Assembly (NCBI GenBank): GCA_947588775.1
Contig: CANPZQ010000043.1
Location: 1 to 13,072 of the forward strand
DNA from: an uncultured Clostridia bacterium
GTDB lineage: Bacteria > Bacillota > Clostridia > Oscillospirales > Ruminococcaceae
Length of the DNA: 13,072 bases
Direction: 5' to 3'
In this document: one piece after another, positions 1 through 5,917 of the stretch
Layout of the letters: every line of letters starts with the position of its first letter
How positions within the stretch are numbered: position 1 is the first letter of the stretch
Translations under genes and position numbers: made by a program
Notes under the pieces: generated by a model
What the model was told of the DNA's origin: nothing
Seen by the model: the letters and a program-made list of their open reading frames with translations, nothing else
Database searches by the model: none

Positions 1-979
1 CCTGCCCTACGGCACCGGTTATGAGATAGCGGAAGACGAAAGCGACTACACCGTCACAATGACCGGCGAAAGCGGAACCATCGGCGAGGGTGGCATTGCC
101 GAGGCTGTGGCAAGCTTTGATAATCACAGAGACATAGTGTACGGCGCACTGAGCCTTTCAAAGACTGTTTCCGGCAACGCTGCGAGCACTACCGAAAAGT
201 TCGGCTTCTCAATCAGATTCACCGAAGGCCCCGACAAGGGACTTGACGGCGCGATACTCTCCGGAAATTATTCCGAAGCGGTATGGCAGGGAAGCGTCTT
301 GAGAGTGTATCTCACACACGGACAGAGCATCAGAATTTCCAACCTGCCCTACGGCACCGGCTATGAGATTACCGAGGACGACTGCGGCTACACCGTTGAA
401 AAGCACGGAGAAAGCGGAATCATCGGCGCGAATGACGCGGAAGCTTACGCAAGCTTTGTGAATATCCGCAACATATACATTCCGCCGCAGCCCGACACCG
501 GCGAGCTTAAAATCGTTAAAACGGTTGAGGGTCAGAACCCCGATACCGAGCGCGAATTCGAGTTCACCGTAACGCTCACCGACGCCTACGGCTATCCTCT
601 CTCGGGGAGCTTCAACTACACCGGCTCGAAGAGCGGATACATCTCGAACGGCGGAACGGTAAAGCTTCGCCACGGCGAGTATATCCTGATTCACGGTCTC
701 CCGATCGGAACGCGCTACGCGGTCGTGGAAAATGTCCCCGAAAACTATGTATCGCTTCCGTACGGCGACACCGGAACCATCGGAACGTCGCTCAGCACCG
801 CTGAATTCGTGAACCGCGCCTTCGACCTCGAGCCTCCCACGAAGGCCGGCTCGGCCGACTCCGGCGAGGAATCCACGACCCTCCCGCGCTGCAGCCTCCT
901 CCTCGGTGCGTTAGCCGCCGCAGCAACCCTCGCCTGCACCGCAGCCGCGGTTAAGGAAGGGAAGAGAAGAAGAGGGTAA
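1..979 (+). CDS. Surface protein with FctA/Spy0128-like isopeptide repeats, 3' part
   Basis: The reading frame is open from base 2, so the gene begins outside the window; the ATG at 59 is internal. The visible part holds the tail of one repeat, then two full repeats (about residues 30-138 and 146-256, counted from the internal Met). Each runs from a K-T-V strand through LP-x-GT-xY-x-[IV]-x-E to a final [SE]-F-V-N. This matches the Streptococcal pilin isopeptide-linkage (FctA/Spy0128, DUF7601-like) fold, in which Lys, Glu and Asn form an intramolecular isopeptide bond. Those three residues are visible in both full repeats. The C-terminus has a linker, a hydrophobic Leu/Ala segment (about 280-297) and a KEGKRRRG tail, as in sortase substrates. 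No canonical LPxTG is present; the nearest equivalent is SADSGEES. Likely a cell-surface stalk or adhesin. The family call is strong; anchoring by sortase is inferred. Confidence 0.85.
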   Translation, partial: LPYGTGYEIAEDESDYTVTMTGESGTIGEGGIAEAVASFDNHRDIVYGALSLSKTVSGNAASTTEKFGFSIRFTEGPDKGLDGAILSGNYSEAVWQGSVLRVYLTHGQSIRISNLPYGTGYEITEDDCGYTVEKHGESGIIGANDAEAYASFVNIRNIYIPPQPDTGELKIVKTVEGQNPDTEREFEFTVTLTDAYGYPLSGSFNYTGSKSGYISNGGTVKLRHGEYILIHGLPIGTRYAVVENVPENYVSLPYGDTGTIGTSLSTAEFVNRAFDLEPPTKAGSADSGEESTTLPRCSLLLGALAAAATLACTAAAVKEGKRRRG

Positions 980-1038
980 ATGATTTGTTTCCAGCCCCTT
1001 GGGCGTGAAGTCATTGGAACGCTATAGCTTTTTTCCTG

Positions 1039-1075
1039 AACCGGCGTGATTTAGGTCATGCCGGTTCGATTTTTA
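1039..1075 (+). terminator. Rho-independent terminator after the surface-protein gene
   Basis: An 11-bp stem (aaccggcgtga pairing with tcatgccggtt, with one G-U pair) and a 6-base loop are followed by gatttttag. It lies 60 bases past the stop of the surface-protein gene and ends that transcript before ybaK. Confidence 0.8.
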
Positions 1076-1168
1076 GAGTGTTCCCCGGGAGTGTATGTTG
1101 ATGATTGGCCGTTATTAACCGCTTTTCACTTAAATGAGCCGTTTAGTACACTTCCACACACCCCCGCC

Positions 1169-1197
1169 TTGCATTCCCCAGAAATATATGCTATCAT
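1169..1197 (+). promoter_or_regulatory. Sigma-70-type promoter of ybaK
   Basis: TTGCAT (1169-1174) and TATCAT (1192-1197) are separated by exactly 17 bp. A TGC triplet directly before the -10 makes it an extended -10 element. Transcription should start near 1204, leaving only about 15 untranslated bases, which include the agaaggtg ribosome binding site. Confidence 0.7.
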
Positions 1198-1218
1198 ATC
1201 CCCGAAGAAGGTGAAACA

Positions 1219-1692
1219 ATGAAACCGTCCGAAAAAACAAACGTGATGCGGATACTTTCCCAACATGGCGTCGAGTACAAAAGCTACACCTACGAGGGAG
1301 GCGCGCTCAGCGGCGACGAGGTCGCTCGTGAGCTCGGCGAGGACCCCGACAGAGTTTTCAAAACTCTCGTAACACGCGGCGCGAGCGGCGACTACTGCGT
1401 TTTCATGGTTCCGGTATGCGGCGAACTCGATTTAAAGAAGGCCGCGGCGGCGGTCGGGGAAAAGAACGTCGAAATGGTCAAGTCGAAAGAGCTTTTGCCG
1501 CTGACCGGCTACGTCCACGGCGGCTGCTCGCCCATCGGCATGAAAAAGACGTTCCGGACCGTCGTCGACGAAACCGCGCAGCTCTTCGACACAATCTTTT
1601 TCAGTGCGGGAAAGATAGGGTATCAGGTCGAGGTCGCCCCGGAAGGGCTTAAGAAGGTTATCGCGGTTAAGTATGCGGATATAGCAAAATAG
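1219..1692 (+). CDS. ybaK: Cys-tRNA(Pro)/Cys-tRNA(Cys) deacylase YbaK
   Basis: A 157-residue protein of the YbaK/EbsC trans-editing family, which hydrolyses cysteine wrongly attached to tRNA(Pro) in the cytoplasm. Family marks are T-N-V-M-R-I-L near the N-terminus, VFKTLV with the conserved lysine (about K48), GYVHGGCSPIGMKK (97-110), and SAGKIGYQVEVAPEGL (129-144). The length is normal for a stand-alone family member. The start at 1219 fits the agaaggtg ribosome binding site six bases upstream and the short leader from the 1169-1197 promoter. It is flanked by a terminator upstream and a long non-coding stretch downstream, so it is probably a single-gene unit. It shows no link to the precursor operon. 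I see nothing abnormal in the sequence. Confidence 0.95.
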   Translation: MKPSEKTNVMRILSQHGVEYKSYTYEGGALSGDEVARELGEDPDRVFKTLVTRGASGDYCVFMVPVCGELDLKKAAAAVGEKNVEMVKSKELLPLTGYVHGGCSPIGMKKTFRTVVDETAQLFDTIFFSAGKIGYQVEVAPEGLKKVIAVKYADIAK

Positions 1693-1750
1693 AGGTATAC
1701 CCGGGTTTTTGGTGTGTGTGCTTGACTGTGGTATGGTGCGTTATGGAACG

Positions 1751-1832
1751 CCGCGGCGGAGAAAGCTGGTGCGTTGGTCCCACCCACCCACCCCCATAGT
1801 TTCGCGGCATTTTTCCGCTTTCTCCGCCGCGG
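1751..1832. repeat. Hairpin element copy 1 with C-rich (minus-strand G4) loop
   Basis: Perfect 16-bp inverted arms (1751-1766 ccgcggcggagaaagc and 1817-1832) enclose a 50-base loop. The loop contains CCCACCCACCCACCCCC at 1779-1795, which on the minus strand is a G-quadruplex motif with single-base spacers. The arms and loop closely match the element at 2131-2213. It lies in the non-coding stretch 1693-2316 between ybaK and the DUF362 gene. Confidence 0.85.
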
Positions 1833-1890
1833 CTGCGTTTTAGAGGATAGAATTTGCAGACATGGCTTAGTGCAGACTTGGGGGAGAGCA

Positions 1891-1978
1891 GGGGCGCGGG
1901 GACGGAGCGGGCGGGGATTGCAAAGGACGGGTGGGTGGGCGGGTGGGACCAACCAAACCAGCGTAGTCCCCGCGCCCC
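1891..1978. repeat. Hairpin element, inverted orientation, with plus-strand G4 loop
   Basis: Perfect 13-bp arms (ggggcgcggggac at 1891-1903 and its complement at 1966-1978) enclose GGGTGGGTGGGCGGGTGGG at 1929-1947: five GGG tracts with one-base spacers. The G-rich block followed by accaacc is the reverse complement of the ggttggtcccaccc-type block in copy 1. It therefore appears to be a diverged copy in the opposite orientation. Confidence 0.75.
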
Positions 1979-1990
1979 CATTCGCGACGA

Positions 1991-2027
1991 ACCCGTCCCC
2001 CGGAGCCGCGGCGGAGCGGGGACGGGT
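1991..2027. repeat. Short hairpin acccgtcccc/ggggacgggt
   Basis: Perfect 10-bp arms (1991-2000 and 2018-2027) surround a 17-base loop containing ggagccgcggcgga, which resembles the arm sequence of copies 1 and 2. No T-tract follows, so it is not a typical terminator. Confidence 0.6.
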
Positions 2028-2130
2028 GAGGAACGAATCCGGTTAGAGGCGCACGTGTCGGAAATCAGAAAGCGGAATATTTGAGCCGCATCTTAGTGCG
2101 TTTAACCAAATCCGGCTTCCGCCAAGGACC

Positions 2131-2213
2131 GCGCGGCGGAAAAAGCTGTTGCGTCAGTCCCACCCGCCCGCCCCCACCCCCTTCGCGCCATTCCCCCGCT
2201 TTTTCCGCCGCGC
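2131..2213. repeat. Hairpin element copy 2 with C-rich (minus-strand G4) loop
   Basis: Perfect 16-bp arms (2131-2146 gcgcggcggaaaaagc and 2198-2213) surround a loop with CCCACCCGCCCGCCCCC (2159-2175). Compared with copy 1, arm positions 1 and 11 differ, and both changes are matched by compensating changes in the opposite arm. The loop shares the TGCGT..GTCCCACCC block and a TTCGCG.CATT block with copy 1. It lies about 50 bases upstream of the DUF362 promoter. Confidence 0.85.
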
Positions 2214-2259
2214 TCCCCTCCCGCCCAAATCGTACTCACCAAAATCCCCCATCTCCCCC

Positions 2260-2288
2260 TTGATTTCCCCGAAAAACCGTGCTATAAT
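2260..2288 (+). promoter_or_regulatory. Sigma-70-type promoter of the DUF362 gene
   Basis: TTGATT (2260-2265), a 17-bp spacer, and a perfect TATAAT (2283-2288) preceded by TGC. The expected start near 2295 leaves a leader of about 22 bases carrying aggagg at 2305-2310. It fixes the true gene start downstream at 2317. Confidence 0.8.
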
Positions 2289-2316
2289 ATCCAAAATAAA
2301 ATTCAGGAGGTTCGCC

Positions 2317-3189
2317 ATGAAATCAAAGGTTTACTTCACTAAAGAAATCAGCCCCGAAGCCGTGCTGAAAATGTACCGGCTCCTCGGCGCAGAGCTCCCC
2401 GGCAGGGTCGCGGTTAAGGTCCACTCCGGCGAGGCGGGCAATCAGAATTTTCTGAGGCCGCCGTTCTGGAAGCCTGTCGTCGAATTTGTCGGCGGAACCG
2501 TCGTCGAATGCAACACCGCCTACGACGGCGAGCGCAACACCACCGAAAAGCACCTCAGAACCATCAAAAAACACGGCTGGAACGACTTCTTTGACTTTGA
2601 CCTCATGGACGCCGAGGGACCCGACCTCGTTCTTGAAATCCCCGGCGGCAAGGCCATTAAGAAAAATTTTGTCGGGAAAAATCTCGCAAATTACGACTCG
2701 ATGCTTGTCCTTTCCCATTTTAAGGGACATCCGATGGGCGGCTTCGGCGGCGCGCTCAAGCAGCTCTCAATCGGCGTCGCTTCCGGCTACGGGAAGGCTT
2801 ATATCCACGGCTCCGGCGATACCGAGCACAACATCTGGGCCGCCCCGCATGACGCATTTTTGGAATCAATGGCCGACGCGGCTTCGTCAGTAATTAAATT
2901 CTTTGACGGAAAATTAGCCTATGTAAACGTTATGGCGAACATGTCCGTCGACTGCGACTGCTGCGACGTCGCCGAGGACCCGTGCATGCGCGACATCGGC
3001 ATTCTCGTATCCCTCGACCCCGTCGCCATCGACCAGGCCTGCCTCGACCTCGTCTACGCCGCCGCCGACGACCCCGGCCGCGCCCACCTTCTCGAGCGCA
3101 TCGAATCCCGCCACGGCGTCCACACCATCGAAGCCGCCTCCGCCCTCGGCATCGGCTCCCGCGAGTATGAGCTTGTGAAGGTGGACTGA
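2317..3189 (+). CDS. DUF362 domain-containing protein
   Basis: A 290-residue protein. The open frame extends back to 2149, but the promoter (-10 at 2283-2288) and the aggagg site at 2305-2310 place the start at 2317. The upstream part would translate the hairpin repeat. It shows the DUF362 core: LVLEIPGGK (104-112), SHFKGHPMGGFGGALKQLSIG (133-153, joined here only by position), and DIGILVSLDPVAIDQACLDL (226-245). A CDCC cluster at 213-216 with C223 could bind metal. The longer family members with an inserted two-cluster ferredoxin have CxxCxxCxxxCP, which is absent here. The biochemical role of the family is not settled, so none is assigned. It has its own promoter and a weak terminator, and no evident link to the peptide genes downstream. 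Confidence 0.9.
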   Translation: MKSKVYFTKEISPEAVLKMYRLLGAELPGRVAVKVHSGEAGNQNFLRPPFWKPVVEFVGGTVVECNTAYDGERNTTEKHLRTIKKHGWNDFFDFDLMDAEGPDLVLEIPGGKAIKKNFVGKNLANYDSMLVLSHFKGHPMGGFGGALKQLSIGVASGYGKAYIHGSGDTEHNIWAAPHDAFLESMADAASSVIKFFDGKLAYVNVMANMSVDCDCCDVAEDPCMRDIGILVSLDPVAIDQACLDLVYAAADDPGRAHLLERIESRHGVHTIEAASALGIGSREYELVKVD

Positions 3190-3257
3190 ATCCGCCGCCA
3201 TAATACGGCTTTTTCCCCATAAAATTCCCCGTAATCTGCATAAAAAATATCCCAAAC

Positions 3258-3289
3258 CCGCCCCCTTACCCCCGGGGCGGTTTTGTTTT
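3258..3289 (+). terminator. Probable terminator after the DUF362 gene
   Basis: ccgcccc (3258-3264) pairs with ggggcgg (3274-3280), with a 9-base loop and then ttttgtttt. The stem is short but GC-only, and the T-rich tail is right. It separates the DUF362 transcript from the precursor operon promoter. Confidence 0.6.
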
Positions 3290-3322
3290 GACGTAAACGA
3301 CATATATTTGTCGTAAACGACA
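3289..3322 (+). promoter_or_regulatory. Two palindromic operator-like sites before the precursor operon
   Basis: TGTCG-TAAA-CGACA (3309-3322) is a perfect inverted repeat. A second, near-perfect copy, TGACG-TAAA-CGACA, lies at 3289-3302, exactly 20 bp upstream (two helical turns). With a start expected near 3358, their centres fall at about -42.5 and -62.5. These are the usual places for activators that replace a -35 element. No such element is seen at the other two promoters in the window. Confidence 0.65.
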
Positions 3323-3342
3323 CGTCGTGCCTTATTTTTTTA

Positions 3343-3351
3343 TGTTATAAT
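3343..3351 (+). promoter_or_regulatory. Extended -10 of the precursor operon promoter
   Basis: TGT-TATAAT gives a perfect -10 with TGn extension. The hexamer at the 17-bp position, cgtcgt (3323-3328), is far from TTGACA, while the palindromic site ends directly before it. This is what an activator-dependent promoter would look like. A leader of about 50 bases follows, containing a small hairpin (GCAGT/ACTGC, 3367-3379) and the aaggag site at 3393-3398. It is the only good promoter I see before the 9.5-kb gene run. Confidence 0.7.
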
Positions 3352-3407
3352 TATTACGGTAAAAAGGCAGTGCGACTGCACGCAGCGTAAAGAAGGAGAT
3401 AGATATT

Positions 3408-3836
3408 ATGACTAACGAAGAAATTCTGAAAAAAGCAATCGAAGCGAAACCCCCCGAGGAGATTATCGCCATCGCGAAGGACACCGGGGTCGACCTCACC
3501 CCCGAAATGGCTCAGACGATTTTCAACGGCCTCCACAAAAACCGCGAGCTTTCCGACGAGGAGCTTTCCGAAACCGTAGGCGGCTTTCGCGGTCCAAAAT
3601 TGGGCGAAGTCTACGAGGGCGCGCCCTGCCCGTTCTGCATAACCGGCACGCTCTCCTACGGCACGCCCTGCACCGTCCGCTACACCGACCACCCCGAGGA
3701 AAAGCTCAACGTTCACCTCTACCACGGCTGCAACCGCGACGTCGCCGCGAGAGGCGAGGACAAAAAGCCGATTGACTGCAAATTCGTTCTCGACTTCCCC
3801 ACCTTCTACTTCATGGCGGGCTCCTACTACGACTGA
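3408..3836 (+). CDS. Nif11-like leader peptide family RiPP precursor, divergent core (first gene)
   Basis: 142 residues. Residues 1-59 form a Nif11-type leader: P-P-E-E-I-I-A-I-A-K, an amphipathic helix, and ELSDEELSETVGG with the GG at 58-59. The predicted 83-residue core begins FRGPKLGEV and has five cysteines (C74 and C77 as CPFC, then three scattered). It lacks the W-x-C-x2-C and C-x2-C blocks and the Cys just after the GG that mark the rest of the operon. It is the gene nearest the promoter and is followed by the longest gap in the run (169 bases), so it may be made in different amounts. It could be a precursor of a different peptide, or a regulatory or signalling member. The start at 3408 follows an aaggag site. 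Leader identity is clear; the role of the core is unknown. Confidence 0.85.
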   Translation: MTNEEILKKAIEAKPPEEIIAIAKDTGVDLTPEMAQTIFNGLHKNRELSDEELSETVGGFRGPKLGEVYEGAPCPFCITGTLSYGTPCTVRYTDHPEEKLNVHLYHGCNRDVAARGEDKKPIDCKFVLDFPTFYFMAGSYYD

Positions 3837-3892
3837 TTATCCGAAATCCCGCCCGGGGCGGCCGTTTCATGAAAATATTTATGAAGAGGGTT

Positions 3893-3910
3893 CAAGGCCG
3901 CTTCGGGCGG
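3893..3910 (+). other. Possible relic of a GG-leader gene
   Basis: The 18 bases caaggccgcttcgggcgg are identical to 4059-4076, which encode the K-A-A-S-G-G end of the next gene's leader. Here a TGA four codons before the match blocks that frame. The downstream codons (N-F-R-P-R-V-G...) run 25 codons to a stop and show no Cys motif. It may be a decayed duplicate in the 3837-4005 gap, or chance reuse of common codons. Confidence 0.35.
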
Positions 3911-4005
3911 AAACTTCCGTCCGCGCGTCGGGATAATGATTGCGGGCGCATGGACAAAAAATCGGGGAAAGCGGCTGTAAAACTGTAAATTAGGAGGAAG
4001 CTTAT

Positions 4006-4308
4006 ATGAAAAAAATCGACGAAAATATCAACCCCGCGGAGCTTTCGGAGGAACAGCTCAAGGCCGCTTCGGGCGGTACGCTTATGAAAACCGAGCCGGT
4101 GGTTGACTGCAAGCACGGCTTTATCGACTCCGCGTTCACCAGCGCGTGGGCCTGCCGCGAGTGCGGAAGGCACATATTAAGAGCTCAGGGAGGGCGTTTC
4201 AGCTGCTGCGAACACGCAGTCGCAAACTGGGAAGCTCTTAACTGCTCAAACTGTTTTTACAACGACGAAAAAACCGGCGAATGCAAAAGATTTGTGCTTT
4301 CGGGCTGA
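4006..4308 (+). CDS. Short double-glycine-leader Cys-rich precursor, family C core
   Basis: 100 residues. The leader is only 24 residues, acidic, ending AELSEEQLKAASGG. It resembles the last helix and GG site of bacteriocin-type leaders, without the Nif11 part. The 76-residue core contains W-A-C-R-E-C-G-R-H, then S-C-C-E-H-A, then N-C-S-N-C and a last G-E-C-K. That is eight cysteines in the W-x-C-x2-C / C-x-H / C-x2-C / C order also found behind full Nif11 leaders at 6415, 8299 and 11118. The start follows an aggagga site. It is the first of four tandem short-leader genes (4006-5371). Export with GG cleavage is inferred from the leader; activity is unknown. Confidence 0.82.
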   Translation: MKKIDENINPAELSEEQLKAASGGTLMKTEPVVDCKHGFIDSAFTSAWACRECGRHILRAQGGRFSCCEHAVANWEALNCSNCFYNDEKTGECKRFVLSG

Positions 4309-4333
4309 ATCGGCGGTTTTGGGAGGAATATAT

Positions 4334-4671
4334 ATGACAACGACGACTGACGGAGAAAAGAACTTAAACCCCGTTGAAATTGCCGACGATAAGATTAAAA
4401 AGCGTCGGGCGGAAACGGCTGCAGCTTTATCAACACCCCGCCGACCGTAAGATGCAAACGTTCCGTTCTTGTGCAGCGTCCCGCGTGGGTCTGCAAGGAA
4501 TGCCGCAATGAGCTTTTATATATTGAATCGAGAAATTCGTGGTATGCGTGCGAACACGCAGCCGCAAACCGGGACTCCCTCGGCTGTGAAAACTGCAGCC
4601 GAAAGGACAAAAATTCCCGCTGGGGCGACGGCTGCAGCTGCCCGCCGGGCCGCACGAATCCCGGAATGTAA
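4334..4671 (+). pseudogene. Frameshifted short-leader Cys-rich precursor (A-run deletion)
   Basis: A gggagga site precedes the ATG at 4334. The frame gives M-T-T-T-T-D-G-E-K-N-L-N-P-V-E-I-A-D-D-K-I-K-K and then leaves register, ending 39 residues in. One extra A in the A5 run at 4397-4401 would restore K-A-S-G-G at the leader end. It would also open the frame to 4671, giving an intact core: W-V-C-K-E-C-R-N-E, A-C-E-H-A-A-A-N and G-C-E-N-C, with nine cysteines. The core matches its neighbours closely and has no other lesion. The change is therefore recent, a sequencing error, or is bypassed by slippage. The restored product would be 112 residues. Confidence 0.85.
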
Positions 4672-4715
4672 TCTAATCTTTAACTTTTGAACAATTCGGA
4701 GGAGGAAATAACGTG

Positions 4716-5021
4716 ATGGACGAAGCTTTAAACAAACCCGCAGAATTGAACGACGAAGAAATTAAAAACGCCGTCGGCGGAGGCATCGGGATATGGCACG
4801 GCGTAAGGCCGATTCTGAAATGCCATCTCGACTGCGAAATGGTAGGAGTCTCGGGGTCCGTCCGGACAAGGTGGCAGTGCGCCGAATGCGGCCAGCCGAT
4901 GACATACGGCCTGAATTACTACTGCTGCTGCGATCACGCTAAGGAATCCGGCAGCCTCACCTGCGAAAACTGCAGGAATTGGAACGGCGAGCTTAACGCC
5001 TGCGCCGCTGATAAGAATTAA
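4716..5021 (+). CDS. Short double-glycine-leader Cys-rich precursor, family C core
   Basis: 101 residues from the ATG at 4716; an in-frame GTG at 4713 would add one residue, and the ggaggagg site at 4698-4705 suits either. The leader is about 22 residues, ending PAELNDEEIKNAVGG. The core opens G-I-G-I-W and carries ten cysteines: a K-C-H-L-D-C pair, then W-Q-C-A-E-C-G-Q-P, then Y-Y-C-C-C-D-H-A, T-C-E-N-C and L-N-A-C. The triple Cys is unique in the operon. It is most similar to the next gene (both share W-x-C-x-E-C-G-Q-P and N-W-x-x-E-L-N-A-C), which points to a recent tandem duplication. Confidence 0.82.
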   Translation: MDEALNKPAELNDEEIKNAVGGGIGIWHGVRPILKCHLDCEMVGVSGSVRTRWQCAECGQPMTYGLNYYCCCDHAKESGSLTCENCRNWNGELNACAADKN

Positions 5022-5053
5022 GAGCAAAAACGGTAAACGCAAGGAGGATAACT

Positions 5054-5371
5054 ATGAAAGACGAAAACACCCGCAATTTCTCGGCCGAACTCACCGACGA
5101 GCAAATAAGGCTTGTTTCGGGCGGCCGTATGCAGAGAAACAACAAAGCGATTATAAATCACTGCAAATATCCGAGCGTCCCGAACGGCTCCATGGACGGC
5201 GTGCCGCCGACCACGTCTACGGTGTGGAACTGCCGCGAATGCGGCCAGCCGGTGGTATATTCCGGGCGTTATAATATCTGCTGCGAGCACGCCTCGGAGG
5301 CCGGGACTATCGACTGCACAAACTGCAAAAACTGGAGCGACGAACTTAACGCCTGCGGAGCGAAAAACTGA
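5054..5371 (+). CDS. Short double-glycine-leader Cys-rich precursor, family C core
   Basis: 105 residues with an aaggagg site seven bases before the start. The 24-residue leader ends AELTDEQIRLVSGG. The core starts RMQRNNKAI and has eight cysteines: one early, then W-N-C-R-E-C-G-Q-P-V-V-Y, I-C-C-E-H-A, D-C-T-N-C-K-N-W and L-N-A-C. It is the last of the four short-leader genes; the following sixteen all have Nif11-type leaders. The sister gene at 4716 differs mainly in the N-terminal part of the core, so the C-terminal Cys block is the conserved unit. Confidence 0.83.
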   Translation: MKDENTRNFSAELTDEQIRLVSGGRMQRNNKAIINHCKYPSVPNGSMDGVPPTTSTVWNCRECGQPVVYSGRYNICCEHASEAGTIDCTNCKNWSDELNACGAKN

Positions 5372-5417
5372 ATTTTCGCCGAGCGGACAGCGGATACATA
5401 TATAAAGGGGAAAAATC

Positions 5418-5900
5418 ATGAATCAGGAATTACTTACAAGGGCGAAAGCCGCAAAATCTCCCGAGGAGCTTCTTAAAATCGCTCAGGAAAACGGAATGAG
5501 CGAATTTACCGAGGAGAGCGCGAAGGAATATTTTGAGCTTATAAACAAATCAGGCGAGCTTTCCGACGACGAGCTTTCAAACGCCGCCGGAGGCTGTAAA
5601 AAGGGCGGAAGGAGAATCGTTACGGCGATTACGGTGTGCGCGGCCGCGCATGAGGATAAGTATATGGATTACCGCGTAACGAGCCCATATTGGAAGTGCA
5701 AGGTCTGCCACTCGAACTCAGTGATAGTTGCAAACGAGCTCGGCTTTACCTGCTTTTGCAACCGAAAGCCGGCGACGCATCAGGAGCTTTACTTCGGAAT
5801 CGGTCAGTCCGGTATGGCGAACGTCTGCGGGACCTGCGAGTTTTGCACCCGCGAGCGCGGAATATGGTACTGCAACCACCCTTGGGCGAACGAGAAGTAA
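5418..5900 (+). CDS. Nif11-like leader RiPP precursor, family A core
   Basis: 160 residues. The leader carries SPEELLKIAQENG and SGELSDDELSNAAGG, with the GG at 58-59. The core begins at once with C60 (C-K-K-G-G-R-R-I-V-T). It continues with W92-x-C94-x2-C97, C112-x-C114, the C137-x2-C140-x2-C143 triplet, and G-I-W-Y-C-N near the end: ten cysteines in 101 residues. The first part matches the gene at 11591 (C-K-K-G-G-R-R-V-V-S), six kilobases away, so related copies are not only adjacent. The ribosome site is a modest aaggggaa. It is the first Nif11-type gene after the short-leader block. Confidence 0.87.
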   Translation: MNQELLTRAKAAKSPEELLKIAQENGMSEFTEESAKEYFELINKSGELSDDELSNAAGGCKKGGRRIVTAITVCAAAHEDKYMDYRVTSPYWKCKVCHSNSVIVANELGFTCFCNRKPATHQELYFGIGQSGMANVCGTCEFCTRERGIWYCNHPWANEK

Positions 5901-5917
5901 CCGAAAGGATATAAGTT

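Noticed and set aside
1667..2084. Several open frames on both strands in 1667-2084
   Set aside because: They translate GC-rich inverted repeats, have no ribosome sites and show no recognisable domain.
2149..2316. Upstream ATG extending the DUF362 gene by 56 residues
   Set aside because: The extension is Pro/Ser-rich translation of the hairpin element and lies largely upstream of the promoter. The start at 2317 has aggagg and a promoter.
3289..3322. LytTR/AgrA-type direct repeats
   Set aside because: The spacing is close to two turns, but each unit is itself a palindrome and does not match known LytTR half-sites. The regulator type was left open.
2914..3323. Arg-rich and Val/Gly-rich open frames antisense to the DUF362 gene
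   Set aside because: They arise from the strong third-position GC bias of the sense gene.
3869..3988. Mini-frame M-K-I-F-M-K-R-V starting at 3869
   Set aside because: It has no ribosome site and no leader or Cys motif in that frame.
4334..4453. Programmed -1 frameshift to make the full 4334 product
   Set aside because: The site is ATT-AAA-AAG, which is not a full A-AAA-AAG heptamer, and I see no clear downstream stimulatory stem. A simple one-base loss fits better, though slippage is not excluded.
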